Positions 32,388 to 41,655 of a stretch of 48,039 bases of DNA are shown one piece after another. The position numbers were made by a program, and so were the translations under genes. The DNA comes from Candidatus Agathobaculum pullicola (lineage in GTDB: Bacteria; Bacillota; Clostridia; Oscillospirales; Butyricicoccaceae). The notes under the pieces were generated by a model that was given only the letters and a program-made list of their open reading frames with translations, searched no databases and was not told where the DNA came from. The stretch spans positions 1-48,039 of the forward strand of contig DXEF01000029.1 in assembly GCA_019115085.1 (NCBI GenBank), given 5' to 3'. Each line of letters begins with the position of its first letter. Positions within the stretch are counted from its first letter, which is position 1.

Positions 32388-33671
32388 TTAAGCGCGCTCG
32401 TTCTCATTCTGCGCTTTGGCAGTGAGACCGTGGCGAATGGGCTTCCACTCAACTTTACCGACAAGTGCCATCAACGAAATCGGGATATATGTCAGCATAA
32501 ACAGCGGGAACGTAAATACATAAAAAATCTTTTTCCAAACGCTGCCCTTGACCTTCTTCCATTCGGTTGCCATCGTAAAAGCACCAAATATAAATAAGCT
32601 AAACGAAATGCCCTTTACCGTAGAATAAATGATCCGCCCAAGCATGCGCAACACGCGATAGGTAACGAACGCCGGCTGCGACAGGCTGCTCAGACAGGCG
32701 AATAAGGCAAGCCCCAGCACACCAATTGTCACCAGATTGCAGGGCGCTACTGTCATAAGCATATCGTAGCAGGACATACCCTTTCTGCCGCCGCGCAGAC
32801 AGCCGAGCAGCAGAGGCGCCGTATACTTCGCATCCACCTGATAAAAGCCTTTACTCCAGCGCAGACGCTGATACCAAGACTGTCGGAATTGAATTGGCTG
32901 CTCGTCATAAATGATTGCCGTACCACAGTAACCAATTTTCCGACCGCGCACCGCGCAGACAATAGAGAACTCAATATCCTCTGTCAGCAAGTGATAGGGC
33001 CAGCCACCCGCCTCACGGATGACATCTGCCGCAACCAAAAATCCCGTACCGGAAACGGCGCAATTAACACCAAGCTGCGTACGCGGACGATTGAGAAAAC
33101 GCGCCTCACGCAGAAACCAAAGCGCATAACCCGCGGAAATCCAGTTATCACAAAAGTTTTTGGAATTGCGATAGCTGGTCAGCGCGGTATACTCTCCAGT
33201 GTCAAACATCTTATTCATCTCGCGCACAAATTGCGGATCTACCAGATTATCGGCATCAAACACGAAAAAGCCATCATACGTCTTTTCGCCATAATCCTTG
33301 AAAATATTGCGGAACAAACAATCGAGCGCATAACCTTTACCCACCTGCGCCTTATTGAAGCGCTCATACACGATTGCCCCTGCCTTGCGGGAAACCTCCG
33401 CTGTACTGTCTGTACAGTTATCTGCAATAACAAAAATATCCAGAAGCTCCTCTGGGTAATCCTGTTGCTTTAGCGTTTGAATTAACTCCCCAATGACACC
33501 ATCTTCATTGCGCGCTGCAATGATTGCCGCATACCGGTGCAATTGGGGATTCTTCTTTCCCTGACGGCCTTTTCCAAGTAGACCAACCACCAGATACAGA
33601 ATCTGATAGGCATACGCTGCTGTAAAAAATACAAATAAAACGAATTGCAGACTCTCTAAAAACCGAAGCAT
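32388..33671 (-). CDS. Membrane glycosyltransferase, family 2
   Basis: 427 residues. One N-terminal membrane segment (FVLFVFFTAAYAYQILYLVVG) and about three or four C-terminal ones flank a cytoplasmic GT-A domain. Motifs: AAIIAARNED, FVIADNCTDSTA, the DxD motif in FVFDADNLVDP, the acceptor-site TEDIEF and the processive-type QRLRW. This set resembles the cellulose synthase/hyaluronan synthase-like branch that makes or extends beta-linked polysaccharides from UDP-sugars. No neighbouring polysaccharide genes are present. AAGGAGACGAAGG lies upstream of the ATG at a usable distance. Confidence 0.85.
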   Translation of the reverse strand: MLRFLESLQFVLFVFFTAAYAYQILYLVVGLLGKGRQGKKNPQLHRYAAIIAARNEDGVIGELIQTLKQQDYPEELLDIFVIADNCTDSTAEVSRKAGAIVYERFNKAQVGKGYALDCLFRNIFKDYGEKTYDGFFVFDADNLVDPQFVREMNKMFDTGEYTALTSYRNSKNFCDNWISAGYALWFLREARFLNRPRTQLGVNCAVSGTGFLVAADVIREAGGWPYHLLTEDIEFSIVCAVRGRKIGYCGTAIIYDEQPIQFRQSWYQRLRWSKGFYQVDAKYTAPLLLGCLRGGRKGMSCYDMLMTVAPCNLVTIGVLGLALFACLSSLSQPAFVTYRVLRMLGRIIYSTVKGISFSLFIFGAFTMATEWKKVKGSVWKKIFYVFTFPLFMLTYIPISLMALVGKVEWKPIRHGLTAKAQNENERA

Positions 33672-33730
33672 ATAAATCCTTCGTCTCCTTCACCTTTGTC
33701 CGATTATTTCATTCTTTTTTTCCTTGTAAT

Positions 33731-33758
33731 ATCATAGCACTATTCCCACTTAATGCAA
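33731..33758 (-). promoter_or_regulatory. Glycosyltransferase promoter
   Basis: On the minus strand: -35 TTGCAT, 16-bp spacer, -10 TATGAT. The AT-rich stretch 33760-33980 beyond it holds no gene I can see and must contain the sigma gene promoter, which I could not place with confidence. Confidence 0.55.
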
Positions 33759-33995
33759 CAGCTTTTTATACTTTTTCACCTGCTTGCCTGCATTTTTCTC
33801 TGTTCGCACAAAAATCTGGTGATTTTTTCTGCAATTTTCATCACTGTTTTCTGTCACATTCCGCCGTCATGCTAATAGCAGTATAACACATTCCCCTACC
33901 CATTTCCGAAAGAAATTATGAAGATAAAAATATTCCGCTATTTTGTCACACAACACAGCGCCTGGTCGTTATCATAGTGAAAGGGGATGAGCCTT

Positions 33996-34496
33996 ATGCC
34001 GGTCTGGCAAGATGCAGCCGATGCAACCGCCTTCGTGCGCTTATACTCCAGCATAATCCTGCGCGTATGCTTTACGTATTCGCTCGGCCGGGCGGACGCG
34101 CAGGATGTGTGCCAGAATATATTCCTGAAACTGCTGCAAATCGACCGACAATTTGACACCGAGGGCGAGACACGCGCCTTTATCCTCCGCATGGCGATCA
34201 ATGAGTGCAAGGACATTCTCAAGAGTGGCTGGCGCCGTCGCTCTGTCCCGTTGGACGAATTGATCGAGGGTGAGATTCCCTTTCTCCCTGCGGAAGATAC
34301 CGGCGTACTGGCCGCGGTACAGCGTCTGTCGGTCAAACACCGCGAGGTCATCTACCTGTACTATTATGAAGGCTACAACGCCGAAGAAATTGCAGCCATG
34401 GTCGGGGCGAAACCCGCCGCTGTTCGGCAGCGACTCGCCCGCGCCCGTGTCAAACTCAAACAAGAACTGGAGGGCAGCGAATATGAGACAATATAA
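33996..34496 (+). CDS. ECF-type RNA polymerase sigma factor
   Basis: 166 residues; the second ATG was chosen because AAAGGGG lies 9 nt before it, while the first ATG touches it. Region 2: ADATAFVRLYSSIILRVCFT followed by GRADAQDVCQNIFLKLL. Region 4: LSVKHREVIYLYYYEGYNAEEI and then the helix-turn-helix IAAMVGAKPAAVRQRLARARVKLKQEL. It redirects polymerase to a small stress or envelope regulon. The next gene starts inside its last codons, as is usual for sigma/anti-sigma pairs. Autoregulation is likely but its promoter is not evident. Confidence 0.9.
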   Translation: MPVWQDAADATAFVRLYSSIILRVCFTYSLGRADAQDVCQNIFLKLLQIDRQFDTEGETRAFILRMAINECKDILKSGWRRRSVPLDELIEGEIPFLPAEDTGVLAAVQRLSVKHREVIYLYYYEGYNAEEIAAMVGAKPAAVRQRLARARVKLKQELEGSEYETI

Positions 34497-35535
34497 AGAT
34501 GCGCTCGACGCGCTGCGCTTTACCGAGGAGGAACAGGATATGTTGATTCAACGACTCAATCAGGCGGCGCAAACCGCTCAAAAGCCCAAAAAGCGGCGGC
34601 ATCCACGCAGAGTTATTCTCATTGCAGCTGTATCTGCATGCGCGCTGGCTTTCACCGCAGCGGCAGGCGCAGTCGTCGGCTTTTTTGCCAACCCGGAAGC
34701 GGGCCGCACACAACTTGCGAAATTTTTCCAAATGTCTGACAGCGATGTCGAAACGGACACAGGTTTTGTCGCCAGCGGCGCCAGCGATACTGCTCATGGT
34801 GTGACTATTTCGCTTGACGGCATCTACGCTGATGAGCAGACCGTATATGCAATTTTCTCCACCGTCAAGGACGATGGTACACCGTTTGTCGATATACAGG
34901 AATACCCAAACACCGACTTCCTAACCTTTAAAGACTACGAAGTCCGTACCGACGGAGAATGGAGCTTCGGTAGCGGAAGTCCAAGTGCGGTAACCGACCC
35001 GACACAGTTTTTCTTCCAGATTGAAATGGATATGAGCAACATTGACCAGTGGCAAGGCAAGACCGTGCGCTTCACCTTCTCCGACATCATCAGCTATATG
35101 AGACAAGGCACTTATTCCGGACCGGATCAAACCCTTGTCTCCGGCAACTGGAGCATCGAGGTGCCGCTTGAAAGCACTGATACCGCAGTGTACGCGCAGG
35201 CCGGCCAAGTAATCCCTTACGGCAACCTGAACGTCACCATTGACAGCATCGCATTCACACCGGCCTTCTATCATCTTGAATGGCACTTCGACAAAGAGAT
35301 GACCTATGATGATGACATGAACCTGTACTTGGACGGCGTGCCGGATGAATACGACAATCAGTATTACACAGAGGGCAGTTCCCCCATTCTGACGCTTAAG
35401 GACGGCACAACCTATGATCTATGGCAGATTGGCCACTCCAACACTGGCCTACTCTCGGAAATAATCCCACTGGAAGAGATGGAATCCATCACGATTTTCG
35501 GCCAGACCATTCTCCTTGTATGGGACGACGAGTGA
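34483..35535 (+). CDS. DUF4179-like membrane anti-sigma candidate
   Basis: 350 residues from the ATG 9 nt after GGAGG, overlapping the sigma gene by 14 nt. The N-terminal 45 residues are cytosolic (RFTEEEQDMLIQRLNQA, then a KKRRHPRR basic patch). One membrane segment follows (VILIAAVSACALAFTAAAGAVV). The remaining 280 residues are extracellular and rich in beta strands (GVTISLDGIYADEQTVYAIF, GNLNVTIDSIAFTPAFYHLE). This matches the DUF4179 family found next to ECF sigma factors. It probably holds the sigma factor at the membrane until an outside signal arrives; the signal is unknown. Confidence 0.75.
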   Translation: MRQYKDALDALRFTEEEQDMLIQRLNQAAQTAQKPKKRRHPRRVILIAAVSACALAFTAAAGAVVGFFANPEAGRTQLAKFFQMSDSDVETDTGFVASGASDTAHGVTISLDGIYADEQTVYAIFSTVKDDGTPFVDIQEYPNTDFLTFKDYEVRTDGEWSFGSGSPSAVTDPTQFFFQIEMDMSNIDQWQGKTVRFTFSDIISYMRQGTYSGPDQTLVSGNWSIEVPLESTDTAVYAQAGQVIPYGNLNVTIDSIAFTPAFYHLEWHFDKEMTYDDDMNLYLDGVPDEYDNQYYTEGSSPILTLKDGTTYDLWQIGHSNTGLLSEIIPLEEMESITIFGQTILLVWDDE

Positions 35536-35543
35536 ACAGTAAC

Positions 35544-35576
35544 AAAGGGCGCGCAGCAGCGCGCCCTTTGTTTTTT
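35544..35576 (+). terminator. Terminator of the sigma/anti-sigma operon
   Basis: AAAGGGCGCGC-AGCA-GCGCGCCCTTT and a T run. Confidence 0.85.
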
Positions 35577-35585
35577 CCCAAAATA

Positions 35586-35608
35586 AAAAGCGCCGCAAGC
35601 GCGGCGCC
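35586..35608 (-). terminator. corA terminator
   Basis: On the minus strand GCGCCGC-GCTT-GCGGCGC followed by TTTTTATTTT, six bases after the corA stop. Confidence 0.85.
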
Positions 35609-35613
35609 GGAAA

Positions 35614-36555
35614 TCAATCCAAATTTTTCTTCTTGAGCATGAACCACGCAAAAAAGCACGCAGCAACCGAAATCAACAGCGGAATCCACCAGACAAAGTC
35701 ACCCGGCAGACCGCCCCCCTCGATATTCATGCCATAAAAACCAAAGATAATATTTGGAATGGTCATGATGATAGTCAATACCGTGAGAACCTTCATAATG
35801 ATATTCAGGTTGTTGGACACAACTGAAGCGTACGCATCCATCGTACCGGACAAAATGCTTGAGTAGATGCCAGCCATCTCGATGGCCTGCCGAATCTCAA
35901 TCAGTGCATCCTCCAGAATATCACGATCATCCTCGTACAGCTTGAGCACACGTCCACGCAGTACTTTTTCCATCGTCACTTCGTTGCCCTTCAGCGATGC
36001 CGAGAAGTAAACCAATGATTTGGAGAGTCCGAGTAACTGAATTAACTCTTCGTTTTTCAGCGAATCATATAGCCGCTTTTCAATGCGGGTAAAGTCACGC
36101 TCAATCATGCGCAGGTTTTTCAAAAAGCGTCCCGCCACGCGCAGCAAAATCTGAAATACAAAGCGCGTGCGCAACGCCGTATGCACGCCCTTCACCGCGC
36201 CCTCGGCGATTGACCGCAGGATAATACTGTCCTCCAGACAGACTGTGATGACCGCGTTCTGTGCCACCACGATGCCCATAGGCAAAGTGCTGAACATCTG
36301 GCCGCCATCTTCAACCGAGTTCTTTTCCACCATCGGAATATCGACAATCATCAACAGCTGATCGTCCTCGGTTTCAACACGCGAGCTTTCCTCCGGGTCG
36401 AGTGCCGCGCGGATAAACTCCTCTTCCACGTGCGCTGCACGGGCGATTTCTTCCAGCTCATCCGAACTGGGATGCACCATATTCACCCAACAACCTTCAG
36501 CAAAGCCGCTGATCTCCGTAATTCTTCCATCAATCGTCTTGTAAAATTCTACCAT
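35614..36555 (-). CDS. corA: CorA-family divalent metal ion transporter
   Basis: 313 residues, the common CorA length. The N-terminal two thirds form the cytosolic funnel (GCWVNMVHPSSDELEEIARA through the long helix KNLRMIERDFTRIEKRLYDS). The C-terminus has two membrane helices, and the signature IIFGFYGMNIEGG carries the GMN selectivity motif. It ends in basic KKKNLD. CorA proteins form pentamers that import Mg2+ (or move Co2+/Zn2+). A riboswitch is not recognised upstream. AAAGGCGGTAAGG lies before the ATG. It sits downstream of ftsZ on the same strand behind the ftsZ terminator, and no clear own promoter was found. Confidence 0.92.
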   Translation of the reverse strand: MVEFYKTIDGRITEISGFAEGCWVNMVHPSSDELEEIARAAHVEEEFIRAALDPEESSRVETEDDQLLMIVDIPMVEKNSVEDGGQMFSTLPMGIVVAQNAVITVCLEDSIILRSIAEGAVKGVHTALRTRFVFQILLRVAGRFLKNLRMIERDFTRIEKRLYDSLKNEELIQLLGLSKSLVYFSASLKGNEVTMEKVLRGRVLKLYEDDRDILEDALIEIRQAIEMAGIYSSILSGTMDAYASVVSNNLNIIMKVLTVLTIIMTIPNIIFGFYGMNIEGGGLPGDFVWWIPLLISVAACFFAWFMLKKKNLD

Positions 36556-36687
36556 ACCTTACCGCCTTTCCGCGGCTTCACATCGCTGTGCCACCGCGAG
36601 TCTTCTTTATTTTTTTACTTCGAGGGTCTGCACTCACGGTGATCACACTCCTTTTTCAAGAATTTTACAAGGTCTTATCAGACCAAA

Positions 36688-36711
36688 ACAGCCCTAAACA
36701 GGGCTGTTTTT
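36688..36711 (-). terminator. ftsZ terminator
   Basis: On the minus strand ACAGCCC-TGTTTA-GGGCTGT plus a T run. A further small palindrome GGTCT-GATA-AGACC (36671-36684) follows and may be a second stop or a protein site. Confidence 0.8.
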
Positions 36712-36734
36712 CAAAGCGCTATTTTCAGCTGAAC

Positions 36735-37883
36735 TCAGCGATGATCCTTATCAAAGATACGCATCAACACATCAAACGCTGCATCATCCGAACCCAAATC
36801 GCTGGATTTGGACTGGGTCGAAGTAGGCTTGTCCTCTGCTGCGGCAGTGGATGCCTCGGTAAACAAACCGGAACCGGAAGCCTGTTCGGGCTGCTTGCCG
36901 TCCATATTCATTTTTGCAGAATTCGGGATGCTGTCAAAGCCGGTTGCGATAACCACTACGCGAATTTCATCATCCATGGTATCGTCAATAAACGCGCCGA
37001 AAATGATATGCGCATCCGGATGGGCCGCCTGCTGTACCATGGTAGCCGCCGTCTCAACCTCATCCAGACCAATATCGTCCGAACCGATCACAGAAACGAT
37101 GACGCCATGCGCCATATCAATCGAGGTTTCCAGCAGCGGGCTGGAAATCGCCATACGGGCCGCTTCCGCGGCTTTATCTTTCCCAGCAGCACGGCCAGTA
37201 CCGATATGTGCATAACCTGCATCCTTCATCACCGAAGTAACATCGGCGAAGTCCAGATTGATAAAGCCAGGGACAGTAATCAGCTCTGAAATGTTTGCAA
37301 CCGCCTGACGGAGCACACCGTCTGCGATTTCAAATGCGTTCTTGAAGGTAATCTTTTGCTCAGATACGTACTTCAGGCGCTCGTTCGGAATGATAACCAG
37401 CGAGTCCACATTCTTGTTCAGTTCATCAATACCGCCCAACGCCTGCTCCAAACGCTTCTTACCTTCAAATGCAAACGGACGAGTAACAACGCCAACCGTC
37501 AGAATACCCATTTCACGAGCAATTTGCGCAACCACCGGCGCCGCACCAGTACCGGTGCCGCCACCCATGCCGGCAGTGATAAAGACCATATTGGTGTTCG
37601 CAAGCGCCGCTGCGATCTGATCCTTGCTTTCCTCTGCCGCCTTGCGACCGATCTCCGGGTTTGCGCCTGCACCCTGTCCTTTTGTCAGCTTTTCGCCGAT
37701 CTGGATCTTAGTGCTGGCCTGAGAATAGTTCAGCGCCTGCATATCTGTGTTGATAGAAACAAACTCAACACCCTGCACACCGCTTTCGACCATGCGGTTG
37801 ACTGCATTGCCGCCACCGCCGCCTACGCCGATTACTTTAATGTTCACTACACCATCCAAGCTCTGTTCAAACTCGAAACCCAT
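36735..37883 (-). CDS. ftsZ: Cell division GTPase FtsZ
   Basis: 382 residues. The tubulin homologue that forms the Z ring. Start: the ATG at MGFEFEQS lies 9 nt after GGAGG; an ATG three codons earlier touches the GGAGG and is rejected. GTP-binding parts: [15 protein letters not shown], the tubulin signature [12 protein letters not shown] (about 102-114), [10 protein letters not shown] and the synergy-loop region [13 protein letters not shown] variable linker rich in Q, S and T follows residue 320, and the end [15 protein letters not shown] is the C-terminal peptide that binds FtsA, SepF and others. A promoter lies about 105 bp upstream, so it can be made apart from the cluster genes. No ftsA precedes it. 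Confidence 0.97.
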   Translation of the reverse strand: MGFEFEQSLDGVVNIKVIGVGGGGGNAVNRMVESGVQGVEFVSINTDMQALNYSQASTKIQIGEKLTKGQGAGANPEIGRKAAEESKDQIAAALANTNMVFITAGMGGGTGTGAAPVVAQIAREMGILTVGVVTRPFAFEGKKRLEQALGGIDELNKNVDSLVIIPNERLKYVSEQKITFKNAFEIADGVLRQAVANISELITVPGFINLDFADVTSVMKDAGYAHIGTGRAAGKDKAAEAARMAISSPLLETSIDMAHGVIVSVIGSDDIGLDEVETAATMVQQAAHPDAHIIFGAFIDDTMDDEIRVVVIATGFDSIPNSAKMNMDGKQPEQASGSGLFTEASTAAAEDKPTSTQSKSSDLGSDDAAFDVLMRIFDKDHR

Positions 37884-37988
37884 TATTGCCATCCTCCGTT
37901 TTATGATAAAGAATCGTTCAGATTATCTTATACATTCTTTTGCGCAGACACCGCTGTCTATCACAAGCGAGCTGTCCCTATTGTTTTA

Positions 37989-38017
37989 ATTTTACCTCTA
38001 ATTGTTCCATTTTGCAA
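37989..38017 (-). promoter_or_regulatory. ftsZ promoter
   Basis: On the minus strand: -35 TTGCAA, 17-bp spacer, -10 TAAAAT. A small palindrome AGACA-GCGG-TGTCT lies between it and the gene in the roughly 100-nt leader. Confidence 0.6.
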
Positions 38018-38152
38018 CAGAAATTAGTGAATTGCTCAAAAAAAACTGAAAGTTTTCTGTATCTTTCCACCAAATTTATGCCAAACGCCCTCTCAAATCC
38101 ATACTGCATAAGGTATTCCGGCCTTCTTTTGTCCCTTTTTCCTCCCTTTTCC

Positions 38153-39142
38153 TCACACATCCCCGTCGGTATCCACCTCATCGGCCGCGTCCGCTTCTTC
38201 ACCGGATCCGTTATCCGAGCTTTGCGTTGCATCTGTATCACTCTGGGACTGCGCCGTCGCTTGCGAAGCCTCCGCATCCGTTTGCCGCGTGGCACCTTCT
38301 GTCGCTGCATTGGTCACTGTCGGAGATGCCGCCAGCCCCATGCCGGCTTTTTCTATATTTTCTGCCGTATCCGGCACATAATGCAAACGATTTTGTGCAT
38401 CCCAGTACAACTGTCCGATATCAGACGGCGACAGGCGATCCTGTATAACTGTTTGCGCAAAGCGCAGATAATACGCCAGATTATCCACCGAGCTCACTCG
38501 GATGTCAAACCGTTTTTGATAACCGATGTGAATATCGCGCAGATCGGACAGATTGATAAAGTTGAGGTCACCGAGCATGTCGGCCGCATCTACTATCTGC
38601 AGGATGGTCAACAGTTCCTCCGCTGACTCACTCGATTCTTCCGATAGGATTCTTCCAAGCGGAACATCAGACAGGGTCATACCTGTAACGACCGGCAAGC
38701 CGTTACTTGTTGCACTCTGTTCCAGTGCCTTGCCCTCTTTACTCAGCAGCAGATAGCCTCCGTTCGATGCGATGGCGACCGACGCCGAGCACTCCGTCAC
38801 CGAGACCACCAACGCATTGGGCAAATGTCGGCGAATCTGTACGCTTTGCAGATACGGAAACTTTTCCAGCATCGCATCGCTTACTTTTACCTTATTCCAC
38901 AGATAGAGGTTGTCCCCTTGCTTAACATCCATACCTGCAACGATTTCTTCCGCCCGATATTTCTGCGCACCTTCCACCGTTATGGTGTCCACCTTAAAAA
39001 AAACCGTCAGCGCCAATACCGCCGCCGCCAGCAAAACCCCGAGAAACAGTATGCGCCCAATTGCATGGAAAAAGCGTTGTCGTCGGCTGACGCGTCGACG
39101 CATCTGCTCGGGCGTTTTGTATCTTCGCTTTCTGCGTCTCAT
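38153..39142 (-). CDS. ftsQ: Cell division protein FtsQ/DivIB
   Basis: 329 residues; the ATG after AAGGGGCGCC was chosen, since the longer frame overlaps murG. A basic cytosolic head (RRRKRRYKTPEQMRRRVSRR) precedes one membrane helix (IGRILFLGVLLAAAVLALTVFF). Next come the POTRA domain (KVDTITVEGAQKYRAEEIVA, DNLYLWNKVKVSDAMLEKFP) and the beta domain (VVSVTECSASVAI onward). The last 55 residues are low-complexity, rich in A, T, Q, S, D and E. DivIB links the cytoplasmic division ring to septal wall synthesis with FtsL and DivIC. It lies 19 bp after murG. Confidence 0.9.
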   Translation of the reverse strand: MRRRKRRYKTPEQMRRRVSRRQRFFHAIGRILFLGVLLAAAVLALTVFFKVDTITVEGAQKYRAEEIVAGMDVKQGDNLYLWNKVKVSDAMLEKFPYLQSVQIRRHLPNALVVSVTECSASVAIASNGGYLLLSKEGKALEQSATSNGLPVVTGMTLSDVPLGRILSEESSESAEELLTILQIVDAADMLGDLNFINLSDLRDIHIGYQKRFDIRVSSVDNLAYYLRFAQTVIQDRLSPSDIGQLYWDAQNRLHYVPDTAENIEKAGMGLAASPTVTNAATEGATRQTDAEASQATAQSQSDTDATQSSDNGSGEEADAADEVDTDGDV

Positions 39143-39161
39143 CGTGGCGCCCCTTCGTTTT

Positions 39162-40298
39162 TTATTTCCCGTGATGCTCCATTGCCCACAGGATCTCGCG
39201 ATAAATCTTTTCGCTTGCGTCATGTGCGGCCAGACCGGTCGCAGCACGTCCCATCTGCTGCAGCCGGTCACGATCTGCCAACATCATCTGCATCTCATCA
39301 TACAGCTTTTGCGGCGACGCATCCTTTTCCAGCAGTACCCGGCAGCCGCCCGCTTTTTCCAGCGCGCGGGCATTCTTCTCCTGATGGTTTTCTGCCACAA
39401 ACGGCGACGGCACCAGAAGCGCAGGCCGCCCCAGCATACACAGCTCGCCCAGCGTCGCCGCACCCGCACGGCAGACAACCAGATCGGCTGCCGCCAGCCG
39501 GTCAGCCATATCATAAATATATTCCGTCACTTCGATATTGGGATGCTGGGTTAAATCCGCACCCTGCTCTTTCGCCATGCGCGGCAGCCATTCGCGTGCC
39601 GCCGCACCGGTTGCGTGCACATGGTGATACGGTACGTTATTTTTGCACTCCAGCGCAATTGTGCCCGCCATATGCTCGTTCATATACTTTGCGCCCATCG
39701 AACCCCAGAAGGAAACCACCAGCTGATCCTTTTCGGTCAGGCCAAAACGTGCGCGTGCTTTTTCCCGATCGGCCGCGAGAATTTCTCCTCGAACAGGCGC
39801 GCCGGTCAGCACAACTTTATCGCCGCCGCCCAGAATTTCCTTGGCCTGCTCAAAGCAAACCAGTACACGGTCCGCCTTTTTGGAGAGCATCTTTGTCACC
39901 TTGCCGGGCAGAGCGTTTACCTCCAGCAGCACCGTGGGAATCCCCATTTGCTGCGCAGCCCGCACCACGGCAAACGACGCATAGCCGCCGCAGCCGATGA
40001 CGCAGTCCGGCCGCGCCTGACGCAGCAGCTTTTTCGCTTTGCTGACAGCTGATACCGCCAGTTTTGCCGCCTTGATATTATGTGCCAAGCCTTTCGGGCT
40101 GAGCGAACGCGACATACCGATTATTTCAATCGCATCCAGCGGATATCCTTCGCGCGGCACCAGTTTATTCTCTATTCCGCGCGCCGAACCCGCAAACCGA
40201 ACCACCGTGTCCGGATGCTTATGCTCAAAGTAGCGTGCAATCGCCAGCCCGGGCGTCACATGACCACCCGTACCTCCGCCGGTGATGTACAGTCTCAA
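39162..40298 (-). CDS. murG: UDP-GlcNAc:undecaprenyl-PP-MurNAc-pentapeptide GlcNAc transferase MurG
   Basis: 378 residues from TTG, with GGGGGAG just upstream. It adds GlcNAc to lipid I to make lipid II on the inner membrane face. The N-terminal loop YITGGGTGGHVTPGLAIAR is the membrane/lipid site, and SFWGSMGAKYMNEHM and EYIYDMADRLAAADLVVCRAGAATLGELCMLG form the UDP-GlcNAc pocket. PFVAENHQEKNARAL completes the GT-B family pattern. It follows ftsW by about 54 bp. Confidence 0.95.
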   Translation of the reverse strand: MRLYITGGGTGGHVTPGLAIARYFEHKHPDTVVRFAGSARGIENKLVPREGYPLDAIEIIGMSRSLSPKGLAHNIKAAKLAVSAVSKAKKLLRQARPDCVIGCGGYASFAVVRAAQQMGIPTVLLEVNALPGKVTKMLSKKADRVLVCFEQAKEILGGGDKVVLTGAPVRGEILAADREKARARFGLTEKDQLVVSFWGSMGAKYMNEHMAGTIALECKNNVPYHHVHATGAAAREWLPRMAKEQGADLTQHPNIEVTEYIYDMADRLAAADLVVCRAGAATLGELCMLGRPALLVPSPFVAENHQEKNARALEKAGGCRVLLEKDASPQKLYDEMQMMLADRDRLQQMGRAATGLAAHDASEKIYREILWAMEHHGK

Positions 40299-40352
40299 AT
40301 CAGCTCCCCCTTTTCCAAAAGCCTTTCGCCTATCACATAGGTCAATCTCTGC

Positions 40353-41618
40353 TTATTCTTCCGCACGGGTTTCCACACGTGCATAACGGGAAATATTCAG
40401 TAGTATACCCATTTCTCCCATCTGCATCAGCAGTGCCGTGCCGCCGTAGCTGAAAAACGGCAGACTTGCACCCGTAACCGGAATGATGCCTGTGATAACA
40501 AACAGGTTCATCAGTGTTTGAATCGCCAGCTTTGCCGTAATGCCGGTCGCAAGCAGACAGCTGAATTTATCCGGTGCCGCGCGTGCAATGCGGAAACCAC
40601 GGAATATCAGGTAAGCAAACAGCAACAGTACCAGCAGTGCACCCACCAGTCCCATTTCCTCACACCAAGAGGAGAAAATAAAGTCATTCTGCGGCTCAGG
40701 CAGATACAGATGCTTTTGCATCCCCTTGCCCAGACCGCGGCCCAGCAGGCCGCCCGAGCCAATGGCAATCTGGCTCATCGCACCCTGCCAGCCCTCGCCC
40801 TGCATGTTGGCAAACGGGTCCAGCCAAACGGAAAAGCGTTCTCGGACGTGCTTAAATGCGAAATAGAATCCGGTCAAAATACCCGCTGCCGCTACAAAAA
40901 TCGGGCCAAAATACCACAGGCGCATACCGCCTGCCACCAGAATCACAACGCCAAGGCCACAAATGATCATCATAGCCGAGGTGTGCGGTTCAAAAAACAG
41001 CAGCACGATGTAGGACACCAGCAAGAAACCATACGGCTTAACCAAGCCTCTGAAGGTTCGTATTTTCTGCGTATCGCGCGCGATCCAATAGGAAAAGCAG
41101 ACAATAACCGCAATTTTCGCCAGCTCAGACGGCTGAAAGCCGAACAGCCAGCGCTGCGCACCCTTGGATGCCGTACCAAGCGGTGTAATAACCAGAACCA
41201 ACAGAATGAGCGACAAAATCATCAATTCCTTGTGAAATCGCGCATATAACTTATAGCTGATTTTGGAAATCACCACCATTGCAACGACGCCCACCGCCGC
41301 ATTGACTCCCTGACGGGAGATAAAATATGTAGCGCTGCCCTGATAAAACAATGCATTGGAATAGCTCGCGGAAAACAGTGCGATAAGACCGATCACCAGC
41401 AGCAACAGCACCGAGCCAAACACGCCCACATCCCACGCATGTGCCCGTACACGCGCCCGTTTGTATGTCCGTGCGGGAGGATTTGCACGCGTTTGCATCA
41501 TAGCCGCATCACGCGGTACGATCGCGCGTTCCGCCCGGAACGTCGAACGGGTCGGAGCGATCCGCCGCCGTGGATCCGGTCGGCGCGGCGAGCGCGCCTG
41601 TCTGGTTGTTGAAGCCAT
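40353..41618 (-). CDS. ftsW: FtsW/SpoVE-type SEDS peptidoglycan glycosyltransferase
   Basis: 421 residues, ATG 7 nt after GGAGG. A long, very basic cytosolic head of about 60 residues (many Arg) precedes about ten membrane helices. Family motifs are SSGAQRW-like ASKGAQRWLFGFQPSELAK, FFEPHTSAMMI with the essential acidic residue, GEGWQGAMSQIAIGSGGLLG, and PEPQNDFIFSSWCEEMG. SEDS proteins polymerise lipid II together with a class B PBP, here probably the PASTA PBP at the cluster start. It lies between mraY and murG, where murD would normally also be. Confidence 0.93.
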   Translation of the reverse strand: MASTTRQARSPRRPDPRRRIAPTRSTFRAERAIVPRDAAMMQTRANPPARTYKRARVRAHAWDVGVFGSVLLLLVIGLIALFSASYSNALFYQGSATYFISRQGVNAAVGVVAMVVISKISYKLYARFHKELMILSLILLVLVITPLGTASKGAQRWLFGFQPSELAKIAVIVCFSYWIARDTQKIRTFRGLVKPYGFLLVSYIVLLFFEPHTSAMMIICGLGVVILVAGGMRLWYFGPIFVAAAGILTGFYFAFKHVRERFSVWLDPFANMQGEGWQGAMSQIAIGSGGLLGRGLGKGMQKHLYLPEPQNDFIFSSWCEEMGLVGALLVLLLFAYLIFRGFRIARAAPDKFSCLLATGITAKLAIQTLMNLFVITGIIPVTGASLPFFSYGGTALLMQMGEMGILLNISRYARVETRAEE

Positions 41619-41655
41619 GAGGACACCTCCGAAGGGTTTAGGTTTAGGATTAAAA

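Noticed and set aside
36556-36734. Mg2+ riboswitch upstream of corA
   Set aside because: The space is short and mostly taken by the ftsZ terminator; no M-box-like arrangement was recognised.
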